A stretch of DNA of 53,784 nt, taken from NCBI GenBank assembly GCA_021734245.1, contig JAIPJH010000010.1:1-53784 (forward strand), given 5' to 3'. Below the pieces are notes generated by a model that was not told the origin of the DNA, did no database searches, and saw nothing but the letters and a program-made list of their open reading frames with translations. The position numbers and the translations under genes were made by a program. Shown here piece by piece: positions 7,470 to 14,958 of this stretch; position 1 is the first letter of the stretch, and every line of letters begins with the position of its first letter. The stretch is from Candidatus Cloacimonadota bacterium (GTDB lineage Bacteria > Cloacimonadota > Cloacimonadia > Cloacimonadales > TCS61).

Positions 7470-7615
7470 CTCTCCTCCAATTTTTTAACAATCAAAAAAA
7501 TTTTTTTTTGGAAGAAAATCGTCAAGTATTTACTATTATTGTATTTATTATCTGGTTAGTTATTTATATAGCCTTTTGATTATACACAGAAAAAATTATT
7601 AAAAATCTGCTAAAT

Positions 7616-8170
7616 TTATACAACTACAAATTGCATATCACTTTTGAGCATGGAATAGAGTTTGATATCCATATATTCATCGCCAACCAGGATTTTTTCT
7701 CTTAAAATTCCCTCTAAAATCAAGCCTGCTTTTTCCAGAACTTTGGCTGCTGCCTTGTTTTCTTTCAAACAGAATGCTTCAATTCTATTTATGTCGGTTT
7801 TATCAAAAATAAATGATAAGATTTTAAGTAAGGCTTCTGTCATCATGCCTTTACGATGATGTTTTGGAAGCAGCATATAATGCATTTCTACGCAATTAAA
7901 TTCTTCTTTGTAATTAAAAAATTCCACTACACCAATCAGATGGTTATCTTCTTTTAATTCAATACCAAAACAGCTGGGATGATTCATATTATAAGAATCT
8001 CGAACTTCTGTAATGTAGGCCTCGATCTCATCCATATCATCCAGATGATTCCAGATCATTTTTTTATCCATTTCTGAATTAGTCAGCAATTCGAAAAGAT
8101 CTTCTTTATCGTCTCCTGATATCTTTCTCAGAATCAGTCTTTTTGTTTCCAATGTTGGATTATAACTCAT
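7616..8170 (-). CDS. GNAT-family N-acetyltransferase (RimJ/RimL type)
   Basis: 184 residues. The N-terminal LETKRLILRKISGDD is the standard opening of RimJ/RimL-like acetyltransferases. The acetyl-CoA binding loop appears as LPKHHRKGMMTEAL, and the C-terminal NKAAAKVLEKAGLILEGILRE motif is typical. Relatives acetylate ribosomal protein N-termini, antibiotics or small amines; the substrate here is unknown. The start has AAGGAG 8 nt upstream. No operon partner is evident. Confidence 0.9.
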   Translation of the reverse strand: MSYNPTLETKRLILRKISGDDKEDLFELLTNSEMDKKMIWNHLDDMDEIEAYITEVRDSYNMNHPSCFGIELKEDNHLIGVVEFFNYKEEFNCVEMHYMLLPKHHRKGMMTEALLKILSFIFDKTDINRIEAFCLKENKAAAKVLEKAGLILEGILREKILVGDEYMDIKLYSMLKSDMQFVVV

Positions 8171-8427
8171 TAGAAATCTCCTTTTATAATATAGTTCACA
8201 AATTTCGAAACCGGTATTCTTTGTCCATTAAAATTTAAGAAATAAAACATCTCATAATTCTGATGTAATCTATAATTAATGTTGCATTTAGAATTTATGA
8301 ACGATTATTCAATTTATTGTTGGATCATTAAAAAATGTGCTTACTGATTTTTTCCAAACACTATTTAATTCAAATCTATGATAAGACTCAGAAACCTTGC
8401 AGCGCAAAATCTTCACCCTCCTCATAT
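8171..8427. other. AT-rich intergenic DNA, nothing recognised
   Basis: The region upstream of the acetyltransferase gene up to a type 3 repeat. It has no hairpin, RNA gene or convincing frame, and probably holds the acetyltransferase promoter. Confidence 0.5.
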
Positions 8428-8575
8428 GGAGACAGCTCCCTAACCAGGGAGCGAATTAGGAAATCTGAAAGAACAAAACCTCGCCAAGATCAAAAAAATG
8501 GGTTTCGTATAATTCGGTGAATATCGGTGGCAAAATAAACCTTGCGAAGGTCGAGTAAAGCAAGAAGTTCGAAAA
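8428..8575 (+). repeat. Dispersed intergenic repeat type 3, copy 2, with short-repeat tail
   Basis: 8428-8539 repeats 5275-5387 (GGAGACAG ... GTGGCAAAATAAA), and 8539-8575 repeats the short unit of 5201-5237 and 5571-5605. A small hairpin AACCTT/AAGGTT (8574-8588) overlaps the polA stop codon. Confidence 0.8.
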
Positions 8576-8586
8576 CCTTCGAAAGG

Positions 8587-11349
8587 TTAGTGTGCTTCGA
8601 ACCAGTTTTCGCCGATTCCGATATCTACAACCAGCGGTACGATTTCCGAATATTCTTGGGGAAGAGCATTTTCCATTTCAGTTTTTATCAGCATCTTTGC
8701 TTCTTCTAATTTTTCTTTTTTCACTTCAAAAACCAATTCATCATGAACCTGCATGATCATTTTGATATCATCGTTATCTTCTATCTTTTCCTGCAATTTG
8801 ATCATGGCGATTTTTATGATATCGGCAGCACTGCCCTGAATCGGCATATTTGTGGCAACGCGAGCTGCTTCACTCACTCTCTGACGGTTGGAACTGCTCA
8901 AACCAGGAAGAAACAGTTTTCTGCCAAAGATCGTTTCGGCATAACCTTTTCTGGTTGCATCTTCTATGCTTTTTTGAATGTGATTCTGGATTGTGGGAAA
9001 TTTACTGAAATAATTATCAATGAATTCCTGAGCTTCCTTGCGCGTAATTTCCAATTCATTGGACACGCGAAAAGCTCCCATGCCGTACATCAAACCAAAA
9101 TTGATGATCTTGGCATAACGTCGCTGATCTGCTGTAACTTCCTCCTGCGGAATTTCATAAATAATGCTGGCTGTTTCGCTGTGAATATCTTTTTTCTGCT
9201 GGAAAGCATTGATCATTTTTTCATCTTTGGATAGCATTGCCAATATGCGCAATTCGATCTGGGAATAATCGGCAGCTATCAGGATTTTATCATCACCTTC
9301 TGCCACAAAAGCGTACCGAATCTCTTTGCCCATTTCGCTGCGAACAGGAATGTTCTGCATATTAGGATTTGTACTGGAAAGCCTGCCGGTGGAAGCCACA
9401 GTTTGATTGAACGAAGAATGAACTCGACCCGTTTCTGGATTTACAAGTTTGGGAAGAGCAGTAACGTAAGTAGATTCCAATTTGGACAGCATGCGATATT
9501 CCATCAATTTCCGGGCAATTTCATGATCTTTTGCCAATGTTTCCAGAACAGTTACATCGGTTGAATAACCTGTCTTGGTTTTCTTGACCGGTGGAATTCC
9601 CAGATCATCAAACAACACCTTTCCCAGCTGTTGCGTGGAATTTATATTAAATTGCGAGCCGGCAATTTCATAGATCTCTTTGGTCAATTTCCCGATGCGT
9701 TTTTGATTTGCCTTAGACATTTTATCCAAAATATCCACATCGATTTTCACACCGTTCTGTTGCATTTTTGCCAGCGAATAAAACAGCGGCATTTCTATAT
9801 TTTTGAAGAGGTTGTAAAGATCTGCTTTGATCAGTTTATCTTCGTAAATTTTATAAAGTCGAAATGTGATATTGGCATCCTCAGCAGCATAATCACAAGC
9901 CTGGCTGGTAGGAACCAGATCGAACGTGATCTGCTTCTTTCCCACTCCGATCAAATCTTTTATCGGGATCATTTCGTGATCGAATTCTTCTTTGCTGCAG
10001 GCATCCAGAGAATGGCGCGAAGTTGGACGCAGCAGATAATCAGCAATCATTGTATCGAAGATTTCATTCTCGATCTTCCAACCTGCTCTTTCCAGAACCA
10101 GGTAATCATATTTAATGTTGTGGGCAATTATCAGTTTTCCTTTTAAAATTTTTGGTAATTCATCCAAAACCATTTCTACTGGAACATTATCTGCCATTTG
10201 ATGTGCAATTGTAATGTAATAAGCTTTCTCAGAATTTGTGCAGATTGAGATTCCTACCAGTTTTGCCAGCAGCGGATCGGTGGAAGTGGTTTCGGTATCC
10301 AAAGCTACAACATCAGCTTCTTTAATTTCCTTCAGCAGGTTTTGGAATGCTTCTATTTTGTCGATCAGGATTGCTTTAAAATTGATTCCTGTTTTTGGAG
10401 GAGTTTTTGCTGAATCCTGAGAAATAAAATCAAACTCTTCTTTGAATTCTTCCTTTTTTTCTTCAATTTTATTTTGGATTACCGGATCATTGAAAGTAAG
10501 AATTTTTTTGGCAGTATTTCTCAATTCATATTCTTTTAAAAAAGGTATGGAATTTGCCAACTTAGCTTTGTCAAAACAGAAAGTTCGCTCATCTGCAATA
10601 TCTATTGGAACATCACGAACAATGGTTGCCAGTTTTTTGGAAAGAAATGCTTCTTCCTTGTATTCGATAAGTTTTTTCTTAGTACCTTTTGCTGAAATAT
10701 TTTCGATATTTTCATAGATATTTTCCAGAGTTTTGTATTCTTTTATAAGCTTTGTTGCGCCTTTTGGCCCGATTCCCTTCACGCCGGGAATATTATCGGC
10801 ACTGTCGCCGCAGATCGCCAGATAATCGATGAACTGCTTGGGTTTCAAACCATATTTTTCTATTACAGCTTCTTCATCCATCACCATTTCTTTGGATGGA
10901 TCATAAAGCAAAACATTATCATCGACAAGTTGGGCAAAATCTTTGTCACCCGTCACGATAATCACATCAAATTCATGCTTGAATTTTTCGGCCAGAGTTG
11001 CCAGAACATCATCTGCTTCGTAGCCGGCACAGGAAATTTCATTCAGTCCGATCAGTTTAAAAAAATCTTTGATCGGTTCCACCTGCTCGTGCAGTTCTTC
11101 CGGGGCTGGAGGACGATTTGCTTTGTAGGTGTCAGTAATTTCATGTCGGAAAGTTTTTTCTCTTCGATCAAAAGAGATCGCCACATGATCCAGATTATAA
11201 CGTTCCACCAAACGCAGAAAAGCATTGATGGTACCGTAAATAGCGCTGGTATTTTGTCCTTTGCTGTTATAAAGCGGATTGCGGATAAAAGCAAAGAATG
11301 ATCTATAAATGATCGCTGTTCCGTCGATTAAAAATAACTTTTTTTTCAT
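8587..11349 (-). CDS. polA: DNA polymerase I
   Basis: 920 residues from the ATG at 11349, chosen because AGGAG lies 8 nt upstream; a TTG two codons earlier is too close. The N-terminal 5' nuclease domain has LFLIDGTAIIYRSFF, the metal-binding GYEADD and IVTGDKD, and GVKGIGPKGA. The proofreading exonuclease is intact: VALDTETTSTDP (DxE), AHNIKYD and YAAEDA. The polymerase domain has motif A (AADYSQIELR), motif B (RRYAKIINFGLMYG, with Phe at the sugar-discriminating position) and motif C (QVHDELVFE). It acts in replication gap-filling and repair. A REP copy and the RAYT gene lie just upstream. Confidence 0.98.
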   Translation of the reverse strand: MKKKLFLIDGTAIIYRSFFAFIRNPLYNSKGQNTSAIYGTINAFLRLVERYNLDHVAISFDRREKTFRHEITDTYKANRPPAPEELHEQVEPIKDFFKLIGLNEISCAGYEADDVLATLAEKFKHEFDVIIVTGDKDFAQLVDDNVLLYDPSKEMVMDEEAVIEKYGLKPKQFIDYLAICGDSADNIPGVKGIGPKGATKLIKEYKTLENIYENIENISAKGTKKKLIEYKEEAFLSKKLATIVRDVPIDIADERTFCFDKAKLANSIPFLKEYELRNTAKKILTFNDPVIQNKIEEKKEEFKEEFDFISQDSAKTPPKTGINFKAILIDKIEAFQNLLKEIKEADVVALDTETTSTDPLLAKLVGISICTNSEKAYYITIAHQMADNVPVEMVLDELPKILKGKLIIAHNIKYDYLVLERAGWKIENEIFDTMIADYLLRPTSRHSLDACSKEEFDHEMIPIKDLIGVGKKQITFDLVPTSQACDYAAEDANITFRLYKIYEDKLIKADLYNLFKNIEMPLFYSLAKMQQNGVKIDVDILDKMSKANQKRIGKLTKEIYEIAGSQFNINSTQQLGKVLFDDLGIPPVKKTKTGYSTDVTVLETLAKDHEIARKLMEYRMLSKLESTYVTALPKLVNPETGRVHSSFNQTVASTGRLSSTNPNMQNIPVRSEMGKEIRYAFVAEGDDKILIAADYSQIELRILAMLSKDEKMINAFQQKKDIHSETASIIYEIPQEEVTADQRRYAKIINFGLMYGMGAFRVSNELEITRKEAQEFIDNYFSKFPTIQNHIQKSIEDATRKGYAETIFGRKLFLPGLSSSNRQRVSEAARVATNMPIQGSAADIIKIAMIKLQEKIEDNDDIKMIMQVHDELVFEVKKEKLEEAKMLIKTEMENALPQEYSEIVPLVVDIGIGENWFEAH

Positions 11350-11370
11350 TATCAAAACTCCTATTAGTCC

Positions 11371-11466
11371 GAACTTGCCATTCTTGCCTCAATGCGCAGG
11401 CTTGAGGTAAGAATGGATATAATTTCCACTGTTCTTAACCCAAACTTCGTTTTGGGTCAAGTCCAG
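11371..11466 (+). repeat. REP-doublet palindrome, copy C (3' side of the RAYT gene)
   Basis: Stems CCTCAA/TTGAGG and ACCCAAA/TTTGGGT with inner flanks TAAGAA/TTCTTA and right flank CAAGTC. The left end carries a 12-nt extension in which the ACTTGCC start is partly doubled. It ends 8 bp from the stop codon of the transposase gene. Confidence 0.9.
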
Positions 11467-11474
11467 TCGTCTTA

Positions 11475-12050
11475 TTATTCAAACAATAATTTATTAAACT
11501 CTTTTTCTTCAATATATTCTTCATATTCTCTAATTGTTTGTTCATAATTTTCTAATTCATCTGCGAATATTTCTTTAAACTCAGGAAAAAATAACCTTGA
11601 TTTTCCTTTCCCAGACCAACCAAGATAATTTGAATACTTCCAATCAACTAAATCTTTTACCAATCCAGCTTTAATAGGATTGAAATGTATATATTTACAT
11701 AATTGTACAAAATAATTATTTGATTTTACACGAATATGTTGAAGTGGCCCTTGAAAAAGCGTTCCTTTCCTTTTATATTTAGAATTAAAATGCAAAACAT
11801 ACGGACGGAAACTGGAATCAAAAAGTTTGAATACAGGAATATTACCATCCTGCCGTAAAAAGAAATGAAAGTGATTTGGCATTAAACAAAAAGCTACTAT
11901 CGATGCAGGAATTTCGGTAAGTTTGTTTTCGAATCGAGATAAAAAATACTCATAATCTTCATTTTCGTTAAATAGTAATTCCTGATTTACAGCTCGATTG
12001 TAAATATGAAAAAACTCATCTTTAACAAATTCTTCTTGTTTGCACCTCAT
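11475..12050 (-). CDS. REP-associated tyrosine transposase (RAYT, Y1/HUH superfamily)
   Basis: 191 residues, the normal size for RAYTs. The HUH metal site is NHFHFFL (His60 and His62), after the LMPN segment usual for this family. The catalytic tyrosine is Tyr120 within CKYIHFNPIKAGLV, and GTLFQG (96-101) matches the conserved loop that precedes it. RAYTs are single-strand DNA endonucleases/transposases that recognise REP hairpins and are thought to spread them. Here the gene is bracketed by copies C and D of a two-hairpin palindrome that occurs six times in the window, which is the expected RAYT context. It has no obvious SD. Confidence 0.93.
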   Translation of the reverse strand: MRCKQEEFVKDEFFHIYNRAVNQELLFNENEDYEYFLSRFENKLTEIPASIVAFCLMPNHFHFFLRQDGNIPVFKLFDSSFRPYVLHFNSKYKRKGTLFQGPLQHIRVKSNNYFVQLCKYIHFNPIKAGLVKDLVDWKYSNYLGWSGKGKSRLFFPEFKEIFADELENYEQTIREYEEYIEEKEFNKLLFE

Positions 12051-12070
12051 TAATCTTTCTCCACTGTTCC

Positions 12071-12158
12071 CAGACTTGCCTCAATGCGCAGGCTTGAGGT
12101 AAGAATGGCTTCATTCCACACTGTTCTTAACCCAAACTTCGTTTTGGGTCAAGTCCAG
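12071..12158 (+). repeat. REP-doublet palindrome, copy D (5' side of the RAYT gene)
   Basis: The reference copy. REP 1 is GACTTG (12073), stem CCTCAA/TTGAGG, then TAAGAA (to 12105). An 18-nt linker follows. REP 2, on the other strand, has the same GACTTG and TAAGAA flanks around stem ACCCAAA/TTTGGGT (12124-12155). It lies 20 bp upstream of the transposase start codon. Confidence 0.92.
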
Positions 12159-12210
12159 CACTTTTTCGATTTGAATTCTGGCGGTTTTTGTGTCTATGAA
12201 ATTTTTTGCT

Positions 12211-12238
12211 TTGACATCACATTTCCTTTTGATAATAA
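12211..12238 (+). promoter_or_regulatory. Possible promoter of the aldehyde ferredoxin oxidoreductase gene
   Basis: A consensus TTGACA at 12211-12216 is followed after 16 bp by TAATAA. A perfect TATAAT at 12243-12248 is 26 bp away, too far to pair with it. It lies between REP copy D and the gene's AGGAGA site. Confidence 0.35.
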
Positions 12239-12268
12239 ATGTTATAATAAATTTTACAGGAGAATTTT

Positions 12269-14143
12269 ATGGAAGCAATGATTAAAGTTTTAGTAGTAAA
12301 TGTGAATACTTCATTTTATCGAGTAGACCGCTACAAGCTCGGAGATTTTTTTGGCCCTGTCGATCTGGGCTTGCATCTGGCAGGAAAATTGAACAGCTTA
12401 AATATTGGAACAGGATTGTTTGCTGGTTCGATCCTGCCTGGATCAAATCGCCTGATCTTTTCCGGTTTTTCTCCCTGCTGGGGAGGATTTTATATTTCTT
12501 CCATGGGTGGTGCCGGTTTGGAATTCAATAACTTGGGAATCAACCTGCTGGCAATCGTCGGAAAAGCTGCTCAACCATCTATTTTATATCTGAATCGTGA
12601 TCACGGCGAAGAAATCCAGTTGGAAATTTATCCTGTAAATTCAGCTAATATCTGGAATCAAAAGGAAAAAGGTGTTTACTCGATGATGGATCAAGTCTAT
12701 AAAAATTACGGAAAGAATTTCGGTTCCAATCCCCGCATTTTAGCAGTTGGGCCTTCCGCAGCAAAAACCGATATGGGAGCGATCTGTTCTGTGCCAATTA
12801 AAAACGATAAACTTACACATATCGATACCTGGGCAGGTAGAGGAGGGTTTGGTTCCAAGCTGTATCAGGAACATGGAATTGCTTCGATCATTTATGGCGG
12901 GACCCATCTGGAAGAAGATTTTCGCGATCGTTCTGTGGCTGATAAATGGTTCAAAGACAAGTATAATCAAATTCTGGCAGTAAAAGATTTTGAAGCAACA
13001 ACCAAGTACCGCTTCGATCCTAAATTTCAAACCGGTGGTACTCTGGGAGTGAATTATGCTAACGTTTCAGGAAAATTGATTGCCTTCAATTATAAAAGTA
13101 TTTATTACTCGGAAGAAGAAAGGTTGGATATTCATAAAAAATTCATTTTAGATCATTATCTGAAGCAATTCAATGAAGAAACAATAAAAACGAAACAGCA
13201 GAAAACCTGCGGAGAACCATGCGCAGCTTTGTGCAAGAAGATGCACGGAAAATACAAAAAAGATTATGAACCTTATCAAACCCTGGGACCACTTTGCGGA
13301 ATTTTCGATCAACGAGCTGCAGAAAAACTGGTTCATCATGCCGATATGCTGGGCTTTGATGCAATTTCCGTCGGAGGAGTTTTAGCCTGGTTGATGGAAT
13401 GCGTGAACGAAGACTTGCTTACTTTAGAAGAAGTTGGCATTTCCCAAAAACCTAAATTCGATACCAAGGATTTTGGTGTGATAGAAGATTCCAAGAGAAA
13501 TGCTGAAATTGGTATTGAATTGCTGGATTCGATTATTCAGAAAAGAGGAATTTTAGACTTCCAGGAAGGAGCCCGGAAATTTGGCCGCCGACTTTCCCGC
13601 AAAAAAGGGAAAGCAATACTGGATAAATTTATTTACATCGCTTTTGCCCGAAAAGGCTGGATGGTTCCCAATCAATATTGGACTCCCGGCGTTCTTTCGC
13701 CAATGGCGATAATGGGAAAATATTACATGTACTATGGAAACGAATTCTTCAAACCCAGAGATCTGGGAAGATTGGCTGCTGAAAGATTTATGGCCGAACT
13801 GGTGATGGATAATCTTGGTATTTGCCGATTTCATCGAGGCTGGGCGGAAGAAATGCTGCCGGAGATCATGGAAAAAATTTACCAGCTGAAAGATGATTTT
13901 ATAAATAGTGTAAATATGACGGCTTCCCGCATCAACAGCCGAAACTCCAGCGTATTCTGGGAGTCGGAAAGAGATTTTGATTTCGTAATGAAGTTTATGG
14001 AAAGAAAGATCGAGATCGAAAAAGATGACGATCCGTATTTGAAAGAATGGTTAGAAAAATTCAAGAACAATAAATTTGAAGCTGGTTTGGAATTCTGGTA
14101 TGAAATTCATAAAGGGATTCAAGAATCGTTGAAAGAATTTTGA
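12269..14143 (+). CDS. Aldehyde ferredoxin oxidoreductase-family tungsten/molybdopterin enzyme
   Basis: 624 residues, the usual length for AOR enzymes, which oxidise aldehydes to carboxylic acids with ferredoxin, or run in reverse. The N-terminal domain has the pterin-binding SMGGAGLEFNNLG and WAGRGGFGSKL segments. The [4Fe-4S] cysteines are CGEPCAALC plus a fourth in DNLGICRFHRGW. The spacing of the first three is CX3CX3C rather than the CX2CX3C of the Pyrococcus enzyme, and the GGFGSKL region is shorter than usual, so it belongs to a divergent branch with unknown substrate. The start has AGGAGA 5 nt upstream. It is flanked on both sides by REP elements, with copy E starting 10 bp after the stop. 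Confidence 0.9.
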   Translation: MEAMIKVLVVNVNTSFYRVDRYKLGDFFGPVDLGLHLAGKLNSLNIGTGLFAGSILPGSNRLIFSGFSPCWGGFYISSMGGAGLEFNNLGINLLAIVGKAAQPSILYLNRDHGEEIQLEIYPVNSANIWNQKEKGVYSMMDQVYKNYGKNFGSNPRILAVGPSAAKTDMGAICSVPIKNDKLTHIDTWAGRGGFGSKLYQEHGIASIIYGGTHLEEDFRDRSVADKWFKDKYNQILAVKDFEATTKYRFDPKFQTGGTLGVNYANVSGKLIAFNYKSIYYSEEERLDIHKKFILDHYLKQFNEETIKTKQQKTCGEPCAALCKKMHGKYKKDYEPYQTLGPLCGIFDQRAAEKLVHHADMLGFDAISVGGVLAWLMECVNEDLLTLEEVGISQKPKFDTKDFGVIEDSKRNAEIGIELLDSIIQKRGILDFQEGARKFGRRLSRKKGKAILDKFIYIAFARKGWMVPNQYWTPGVLSPMAIMGKYYMYYGNEFFKPRDLGRLAAERFMAELVMDNLGICRFHRGWAEEMLPEIMEKIYQLKDDFINSVNMTASRINSRNSSVFWESERDFDFVMKFMERKIEIEKDDDPYLKEWLEKFKNNKFEAGLEFWYEIHKGIQESLKEF

Positions 14144-14153
14144 CAAGAAAATC

Positions 14154-14239
14154 AGATTTGTTTGAATGTGCAGGCTTGAGGTAAGAATGGCTTCATTCCA
14201 CACTGTTCTTAACCCAAACTTCATATTGGGTCAAGTCCA
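14154..14239 (+). repeat. REP-doublet palindrome, copy E (left stem decayed)
   Basis: From the GCAGGCTTGAGG segment onward it is almost identical to copies D and F, but the left half of stem 1 has degenerated (TTTGAA instead of CTCAA). It forms a head-to-tail tandem with copy F. Confidence 0.88.
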
Positions 14240-14244
14240 ATACT

Positions 14245-14333
14245 CCAGACTTGCCTCAATGCGCAGGCTTGAGGTAAGAATGGCTTCATTCCACACTGTT
14301 CTTAACCCAAACTTCGTATTGGGTCAAGTCCAG
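14245..14333 (+). repeat. REP-doublet palindrome, copy F
   Basis: An intact copy: GACTTG, CCTCAA/TTGAGG, TAAGAA, the same 18-nt linker as copy D, TTCTTA, ACCCAA/TTGGGT, CAAGTC. It is 5 bp from copy E and just upstream of the HipBST operators. Confidence 0.92.
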
Positions 14334-14343
14334 CGATGAAATT

Positions 14344-14357
14344 TTCGTTAAAATGAA
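14344..14357. promoter_or_regulatory. Probable HipB operator 1
   Basis: TTCGTTAAAATGAA, an inverted repeat with one mismatch. It is followed by AAT just as in operator 2 at 14406-14419. The two are 62 bp apart and flank the likely promoter region of hipBST. Confidence 0.6.
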
Positions 14358-14405
14358 AATATTGCTTGCATCTCTCACAAACATAATTAATTTTTACATC
14401 AGTTA

Positions 14406-14419
14406 TTCATTAAAATGAA
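14406..14419. promoter_or_regulatory. Probable HipB operator 2
   Basis: TTCATT-AA-AATGAA, a perfect 14-bp palindrome ending 12 bp before the hipB start codon and almost touching its GAGG ribosome binding site. Its 17-bp extended sequence matches operator 1 at 16 positions. Autorepression by the HTH protein HipB is the likely purpose. Confidence 0.65.
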
Positions 14420-14431
14420 AATGAGGCTAAA

Positions 14432-14641
14432 ATGAGAATTGATGAGCTGGGTAAATTGATTAAACAACGAAGAAAAATCTTGCGAATCAACCAACAGGAT
14501 CTGGCTGAGATTTCCGAGATCGCTTTGCACACGATCAGCGACATCGAATCGGGAAAAGGTAATCCAACTTTACTGGTTATAAATAAACTTTGTGAAATAC
14601 TGGGTTTAGAACTTCAGATCAAAGTTAAAGGCAATGAATAA
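14432..14641 (+). CDS. hipB: HipB-like XRE-family antitoxin/DNA-binding regulator
   Basis: 69 residues, one Cro/C1-type helix-turn-helix domain: IDELGKLIKQRRK, the recognition region QDLAEISEIALHTISDIESGK and the closing PTLLVINKLCEILGL. This is the usual size of HipB. It should bind the palindromes at 14344 and 14406 and repress the operon, probably with the other two proteins. The start has GAGG 5 nt upstream. The stop overlaps the hipS start (TAATG), implying coupled translation. In characterised HipBST modules HipB also helps neutralise the kinase, although HipS is the main antitoxin. Confidence 0.9.
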   Translation: MRIDELGKLIKQRRKILRINQQDLAEISEIALHTISDIESGKGNPTLLVINKLCEILGLELQIKVKGNE

Positions 14642-14958
14642 TGCAAGCTCAAGTTTATTATAAAAATAAATTTGCTGGAATTCTCAGTAAAATAGATTCA
14701 GGTTTTTCTTTCGTTTACGATGATAGTTTTTTATCAGATTCAGATTCCAAATCAATCAGTCTTACACTTCCTAAGCAAAAAAAAGAATTTCAATCTCAAT
14801 ATCTTTTTCCTTTTTTTCATGGTTTACTCACCGAAGGTTTTGCTTCTCAAATCCAATCTCGCAAATTAAAGATCGATGAAAACGATTATTTCAAAAGACT
14901 TATTGAAACTGCAAACAATGACACAATAGGTTGTGTAACCATCGGTGAAAACAAATGA
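14641..14958 (+). CDS. hipS: HipS-like antitoxin (HipA N-terminal subdomain as a separate protein)
   Basis: 105 residues, matching the N-subdomain 1 that opens classical HipA: VYYKNKFAGILSKIDSGFSFVYDDSFL, then SISLTLPKQKKEF, YLFPFFHGLLTEG and the terminal DTIGCVTIGE. In single-chain HipA this piece is fused to the kinase; here it is a separate gene placed between the HTH gene and the kinase gene. That is the hipB-hipS-hipT order described for the E. coli O127 HipBST system, where HipS is the antitoxin. It overlaps hipB by one base and hipT by four (ATGA). Confidence 0.88.
   Translation: MQAQVYYKNKFAGILSKIDSGFSFVYDDSFLSDSDSKSISLTLPKQKKEFQSQYLFPFFHGLLTEGFASQIQSRKLKIDENDYFKRLIETANNDTIGCVTIGENK

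Noticed and set aside
12211-12248. TTGACA (12211) and TATAAT (12243) as one promoter
   Set aside because: The spacer is 26 bp, too long for a sigma-70 promoter; a weaker TAATAA at 16 bp was listed instead with low confidence.
3071-14333. Reading the repeated palindromes as a CRISPR array
   Set aside because: The units are ~90 bp, dispersed between unrelated genes, not regularly spaced, and no cas gene is present.
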